Origin: Hyphomicrobiales bacterium
GTDB taxonomy: Bacteria; Pseudomonadota; Alphaproteobacteria; Rhizobiales; Xanthobacteraceae
Direction: 5' to 3'
Assembly: GCA_016185205.1 (NCBI GenBank)
Contig: JACPOA010000016.1
Location: forward strand, 156,945-220,944
DNA length: 64,000 nucleotides
Shown here: positions 62,143 through 64,000 of the stretch, piece after piece
How positions within the stretch are numbered: the stretch's first letter is position 1
Layout of the letters: every line of letters begins with the position of its first letter
Position numbers and translations under genes: made by a program
The notes under the pieces: generated by a model
The model's input: the letters and a program-made list of their open reading frames with translations, nothing else
The model's database searches: none
Told to the model about the DNA's origin: nothing

Positions 62143-63114
62143 ATGAAACGAATGATTGCAAGTATTGCGGCGGCGCTGGCGCTGTCGATCGCGTCGGCCG
62201 ACGCCCAGAGCTATCCGACCCGGCCGGTCACCGTCATCGTGCCGTTCGCAGCCGGCGGTCCGACCGACATTGTCGCCCGTATAGTGTCCGACTATCTCTC
62301 GAAAACATTGGGCCAGCAATTCATCGTCGAAAACGTCGCCGGTGCCGGTGGTACCACCGGAACGACGCGCCTGACCCAGGCGACGCCGGACGGCTACACC
62401 CTCATGATGGGCCATATGGGCACTCACGGCGCCGCGCCCGCGCTCTATCCCAATCTCAAATACGACCCGACCAAGGATTTCGAACCGATCGGTCTGGTCG
62501 CCGGCACGCCAATTATCATCGTCGCGCGCAAGGATTTTCCGGCGGCCAACCTGCAGGAGTTCATCGCCCGCGCCAAGAACACCGGCGAGAAACTCAGCCA
62601 GGCCCACGCCGGTGTCGGCTCGGTGTCGTTTACGACCTGCACGCTGCTGACCGCCCAGCTCGGCGTCAAACACCACCGCGTCGTCGCCTATCGCGGCACC
62701 GGACCGGCGCTCAACGACATGGTCGGCGGACAGGTCGACTACATGTGCGACCAGATCGTCAATCTGGTCGAACAAATCAAAGGCAACGCGATCAAGGCCT
62801 ATGCCATCGCAACGGAGAAACGCTCGCCGGCGCTGCCCGACGTTCCGACCACCAAGGAGGCCGGGCTGCCCGACTATCAGGTCAGCGCCTGGAACGCGTT
62901 GTTTGCGCCCAAGGGCACGCCCAAGGACATCCTCGCCAAGCTGAATGAAACCTACGTCAAGGCGCTCGACGACGAAGCGACGCGCAAGCGCCTGCTCGAT
63001 CTCGGCAGCGTCCTGCCCGACAAGGCCGGCCGCACGCCGGAAGCGCTGGCCACTCTGGTCAAGAGCGAAGTCGCGCGCTGGGCTCCGATCCTGAAGACGA
63101 CGCCGGCGCAGTGA
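62143..63114 (+). CDS. tctC: Tripartite tricarboxylate receptor (Bug/TctC family)
   Basis: A 323-residue periplasmic solute-binding protein. The signal peptide MKRMIASIAAALALSIASAD precedes the Bug-family start YPTRPVTVIVPFAAGGPTDI. The core shows GAGGTTGTTRLTQATPDGYT, KYDPTKDFEPIGLVAGTPII and PDVPTTKEAGLPDYQVSAWN. It should hand a carboxylate or similar anion to TctAB at 60071-62078. Ligand unknown. GGGAGA precedes the ATG, and a terminator hairpin follows the stop by 17 bp. Confidence 0.95.
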   Translation: MKRMIASIAAALALSIASADAQSYPTRPVTVIVPFAAGGPTDIVARIVSDYLSKTLGQQFIVENVAGAGGTTGTTRLTQATPDGYTLMMGHMGTHGAAPALYPNLKYDPTKDFEPIGLVAGTPIIIVARKDFPAANLQEFIARAKNTGEKLSQAHAGVGSVSFTTCTLLTAQLGVKHHRVVAYRGTGPALNDMVGGQVDYMCDQIVNLVEQIKGNAIKAYAIATEKRSPALPDVPTTKEAGLPDYQVSAWNALFAPKGTPKDILAKLNETYVKALDDEATRKRLLDLGSVLPDKAGRTPEALATLVKSEVARWAPILKTTPAQ

Positions 63115-63131
63115 GGCAGGCAAACCGGCTG

Positions 63132-63157
63132 CTGCCCCGGATCTAAGTCCGGGGCAG
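63132..63157 (+). terminator. Terminator hairpin after tctC
   Basis: A perfect 10-bp stem, CTGCCCCGGA and TCCGGGGCAG, around TCTAAG, 17 bp after the tctC stop. No T run follows. Confidence 0.65.
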
Positions 63158-63220
63158 GCTGAGCGCGCCCTAGAGCATGTTTGTTTCAGATTGAATCAAG
63201 GACGTGCCGCAGACTCCGCT

Positions 63221-63333
63221 TCACCTCTCCCGTGGGGAGAGGTCGGATTGCGAAGCAATCCGGGTGAGGGGTTATAGCCTATCGAGAGTCCTAGGCCCCC
63301 CAACCCTCTCCCCAACGGGGAGAGGGAGCGCGC
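63221..63333. repeat. CACCTCTCCC/GGGGAGAGG repeat pair
   Basis: First unit 63221-63272: CACCTCTCCCGTGGGGAGAG, GGATTGCGAAGCAATCC hairpin and GGTGAGGGG end, like the copy at 20430-20497. Second unit 63297-63328: CAACCCTCTCCCCAACGGGG then AGAGGG. It occupies the gap between tctC and the DUF1015 gene. Confidence 0.75.
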
Positions 63334-63373
63334 CGGACACGCGGCAACTGCTTCAACCTAAAACAACTTCGCT

Positions 63374-64000
63374 CTAATCCAGCACGTGATTGACCATGCC
63401 GTCGGCGAGCTTGGGCTCGAACCAGGTCGACTTCGGCGGCATGATGCCGCCGGCATCGGCCACCGCCATCAGGTCGGTCATCTGCGTCGGATAGAGCGCG
63501 AAGGCGACCGCCATCTCGCCGGACTTCACGCGCGCCTCGAGTCCGGCCAACCCGCGCGCGCCGCCGATGAAATCGATGCGCTTGTCGGTGCGCGGGTCCG
63601 TGATGCCGAACAGCGGCTCGATCAGGTTGCGCGTCAGCATGGTGATCGGCAGCCGGCCGATCGGATCGTTCGCCGGCACCAGCTCGGGGCGGATGGTCAG
63701 GCGATACCAGCGGCCGGCGAGATACATGCCGTAGTCGTGCGAAGATGACGGGCGCACCGGTTCGGCTGACGCCGTCACCGTGAAACTCTTGGCCAGCTCG
63801 GCGAGCAACTGCTCGGGGGTGCGGCCGTTCAGGTCCTTCAGCACGCGATTGTAGTCGAGGATGGTCATTTCGCGTTAGGGGAAAATCACCTACAGGATAT
63901 ACTGGTGCGAGCCCTCGCCGCAGAGCGTTTTGGCGACGCGCGCGGCCGCGGCCGAGCGGTGATGGCCGTCGGCGATGTAGAGCGCCGGCAGGGCATCGAC
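63374..64000 (-). pseudogene. DUF1015 family gene with two in-frame stops (5' end outside window)
   Basis: DUF1015 proteins include ATP-dependent serine kinases. On the minus strand from the window edge the frame reads VDALPALYIADGHHRSAAAA then RVAKTLCGEGSHQYIL, the conserved DGHHR core. It meets TAG (63890-63892), continues VIFP, meets TAA (63875-63877), then REMTILDYNRVLKDLNGRTP to a normal C-terminus at 63374. Both stops lie in the same frame as the flanking homology, so nothing is shifted. The downstream part alone (164 residues from the ATG at 63868) lacks the core. Confidence 0.75.

Noticed and set aside
63374..63868. Intact 164-residue DUF1015 protein
   Set aside because: The upstream frame continues the same protein family through two stops, so the 164-residue frame is the 3' remnant of a longer gene rather than a complete one.

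Overview
The window is a 64 kb piece of a GC-rich alphaproteobacterial chromosome. Gene order (murC-murB-ddl-ftsQ-ftsA-ftsZ-lpxC-bamD-recN-ligA; thyA-folA-hflK-hflC-degP), the FtsZ C-terminal peptide [11 protein letters not shown]4169, an SspB-family gene beside fumC, and families of short GC-rich palindromic repeats point to the Hyphomicrobiales, most like the Bradyrhizobium/Xanthobacteraceae side. The genus cannot be fixed from sequence alone. No rRNA, tRNA, CRISPR array, transposase or prophage was seen.

Layout. (1) 1-19.2 kb: division and cell-wall (dcw) cluster. It is interrupted between ddl and ftsQ by about 3.1 kb holding a repeat-invaded HTH gene, a Phd/YefM-PemK pair, a DUF1902-HicA pair, an XRE regulator and an Uma2 gene remnant. 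lpxC, bamD, recN, a large L,D-transpeptidase, a secreted hypothetical and ligA follow. (2) 19.2-33.5 kb: Bcr/CflA-type efflux pump, Xaa-Pro aminopeptidase, prmA, a hemerythrin-like gene with an apparent C8-tract frameshift, a second L,D-transpeptidase, ParB-like, GlsB/YeaQ and CAP-domain genes, a RelE/XRE toxin-antitoxin pair, UvrD/PcrA helicase, and an SDR / thioesterase / 2-hydroxyacid dehydrogenase group. (3) 33.5-42 kb: a small membrane protein behind an exact CtrA-type box, an FAD-linked oxidase, a giant AsmA protein, RHH and DUF4169 genes, an AT-richer gene-poor gap, fumC and SspB. (4) 42-50 kb: a parS-like site, cheW, an HBM-type chemoreceptor, a third L,D-transpeptidase, a ricin-type lectin-like protein, a PilZ protein and a two-gene chromate transporter. 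(5) 51-64 kb: a tctBA pair, the thyA-GNAT-folA and hflK-hflC-DUF2065-degP runs, a second tripartite tricarboxylate set (tctBAC), and a DUF1015 gene broken by two in-frame stop codons at the window edge.

The most unusual theme is the repeats. At least six families of short palindromic elements (roughly 45-200 bp) lie between genes and also inside genes. In the HTH gene, prmA, uvrD (twice) and the efflux-pump N-terminus they keep the reading frame open and add foreign peptide, in prmA and uvrD inside conserved domains. This resembles the Rickettsia palindromic elements. One repeat also supplies the apparent fumC start codon, and one repeat copy is itself interrupted by another element.

Functionally the window joins envelope growth (Mur, Ddl, Fts, LpxC, BamD, AsmA, three YkuD enzymes), genome maintenance (RecN, LigA, UvrD, a parS-like site), membrane protein quality control (HflKC, DegP, SspB), folate/dTMP synthesis (ThyA, FolA) and solute uptake and sensing (two Tct systems, chemoreceptor with CheW).
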